Part shown: piece by piece, positions 63,392-64,000 of the stretch | Position numbering within the stretch: the stretch's first letter is position 1 | Layout: each line of letters opens with the position of its first letter | DNA from: Paenibacillus thalictri | GTDB taxonomy: Bacteria; Bacillota; Bacilli; Paenibacillales; NBRC-103111 | Direction: 5' to 3' | Length of the DNA stretch: 64,000 nucleotides | NCBI RefSeq assembly: GCF_004307995.1 | Contig: NZ_SIRE01000011.1 | Coordinates: forward strand, 124,001-188,000 | Made by a program: the position numbers and the translations under genes | The notes under the pieces: model-generated | Told to the model about the DNA's origin: nothing | The model's database searches: none | Seen by the model: only the letters and a program-made list of their open reading frames with translations

Positions 63392-64000
63392 ATTAAAGTA
63401 TTGTTTATCGGAGATATCGTAGGTTCCGTAGGAAGAAACGCGCTGAAACAGCTGCTGCCCAAATTAAAAACGAAGTACACCCCGAATTTTATCATTGTTA
63501 ACGGAGAAAATGCCGCGGCAGGCCGCGGAATTACGGCAGCGATTGCCAAGGAGTTTTTTGATTTGGGCGTGCATGGCATTACAATGGGCAATCATACATG
63601 GGATCAAAAGGACATTTTTGATTTTATCGATACGGAAGACAGGATCGTTCGGCCCGCCAATTTTCCGAAAGGCACGCCAGGCAAGGGATTCACGGTCATC
63701 AAAGGGAAAGACGCCGATCTGGCGATCGTCAACCTCCAAGGGCGCACGTTTCTCCCGCCGCTGGATTGTCCGTTTGAGAAGGCGGACGAAATAATACGCG
63801 AGCTGGGCAAAAAAAATAAATACATATTTGTGGATTTCCATGCGGAAGCAACCTCGGAAAAGCTGGCGATGGGCTGGTATTTGGACGGAAGAGTTTCGGC
63901 CGTAGTAGGTACTCACACGCATGTGCAAACCCATGACGAACGCATTTTACCGCAAGGTACGGCATATATTACAGATGTAGGTATGGTCGGTCCCCGCGAC
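63392..64000 (+). CDS. ymdB: YmdB-like metallophosphoesterase, N-terminal 203 residues, ATT start
   Basis: The window ends inside this gene. YmdB is a phosphodiesterase of the calcineurin fold, reported in B. subtilis to influence biofilm and motility decisions. Metal motifs: FIGDIVGSVGRNALKQLL, VNGENAAAGRGI, MGNHTWDQKD, DFHAEATSEK and GTHTHVQTHD. The best start is ATT 63392, because GGAGGAG (63379-63385) is 6 nt upstream and the protein then begins (M)KVLFIGDIVG as in homologues. TTG 63377 in frame overlaps that site and would add five residues. Confidence 0.9.
   Translation, partial: MKVLFIGDIVGSVGRNALKQLLPKLKTKYTPNFIIVNGENAAAGRGITAAIAKEFFDLGVHGITMGNHTWDQKDIFDFIDTEDRIVRPANFPKGTPGKGFTVIKGKDADLAIVNLQGRTFLPPLDCPFEKADEIIRELGKKNKYIFVDFHAEATSEKLAMGWYLDGRVSAVVGTHTHVQTHDERILPQGTAYITDVGMVGPRD

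Overview
The window reads as one chromosomal stretch of an endospore-forming, flagellated low-to-mid-GC Firmicute, most likely Paenibacillaceae (Paenibacillus or a close relative). The reasons are the gene order, which follows the Bacillus subtilis fla/che - rpsB - polC - nusA - pnp - dpaAB - spoIIIE - recA - rny backbone almost gene for gene; strong Gram-positive Shine-Dalgarno sites; sporulation genes (dpaA, dpaB, spoIIIE, sleB); and a Q/G-rich, internally repeated N-terminus in IF2. The genus is inferred, not proven. I count 61 protein genes, all but one (a nitroreductase) on the + strand, and no rRNA, tRNA, CRISPR, prophage or insertion sequence.

Layout. 1-6.8 kb is the end of the flagellar/chemotaxis operon: cheA (cut by the window edge), cheW, cheC, cheD, a small membrane protein, sigD, a fapA-like gene, a small conserved protein, a SwrB-like membrane protein and a YceG-like membrane protein. 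7-14.2 kb holds rpsB-tsf-pyrH-frr-uppS-cdsA-dxr-rseP (translation, nucleotide, phospholipid and isoprenoid synthesis, intramembrane proteolysis). 14.2-20.2 kb has proS and polC, separated by a 234-nt long inverted repeat. 20.2-31.8 kb is the rimP-nusA-rnpM-ylxQ-infB-rbfA-nrnA-truB-ribF-rpsO-pnp translation/RNA cluster. 31.9-34.7 kb has ylxY, mlpA and dut. 35.5-40.5 kb has dpaA-dpaB and asd-dapG-dapA, which supply dipicolinate and diaminopimelate for spores and wall. 40.7-46.1 kb has an RNase J, tepA, ylzJ and spoIIIE. 46.2-49.2 kb looks inserted relative to the ancestral order: a nitroreductase/MarR divergent pair, a repeat array and sleB. 49.3-64 kb returns to the backbone: ymfF-ymfH-ymfI-ymfJ, a lipoprotein gene, ymfK, a rodZ-like gene, yajQ, rimO, pgsA, cinA, recA, recX, rny and the start of ymdB.

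The most unusual feature is a pair of GC-rich tandem arrays (about 34.88-35.44 kb and 47.67-48.29 kb). Units are 96-100 and 98-99 nt long. Each contains a two-stem hairpin whose base pairs are kept by compensatory changes between units (inner stem GCC/GGC, GCT/AGC, ACC/GGT, CTT/AAG; outer stem GTTGCGCC/GGCGCAAC, GGTGCGCC/GGCGCACC, GTCCCGCC/GGCGGGAC). Both arrays end in the same roughly 52-nt structured tail, and in both cases a recognisable sporulation promoter and gene follow immediately downstream (sigma-K-like then dpaA; sigma-G-like then sleB). This is the best candidate for an undescribed element. Other points worth a look are the long inverted repeat after proS, a duplicated 54-nt element before asd, an ATT start codon for ymdB, a pseudo-deacetylase ylxY, nested alternative hairpins before pnp, and paired palindromic operators between the MarR gene and the nitroreductase gene.

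Start codons are unusually mixed: I assign TTG to 12 genes, GTG to 8 and ATT to 1, mostly decided by Shine-Dalgarno position.
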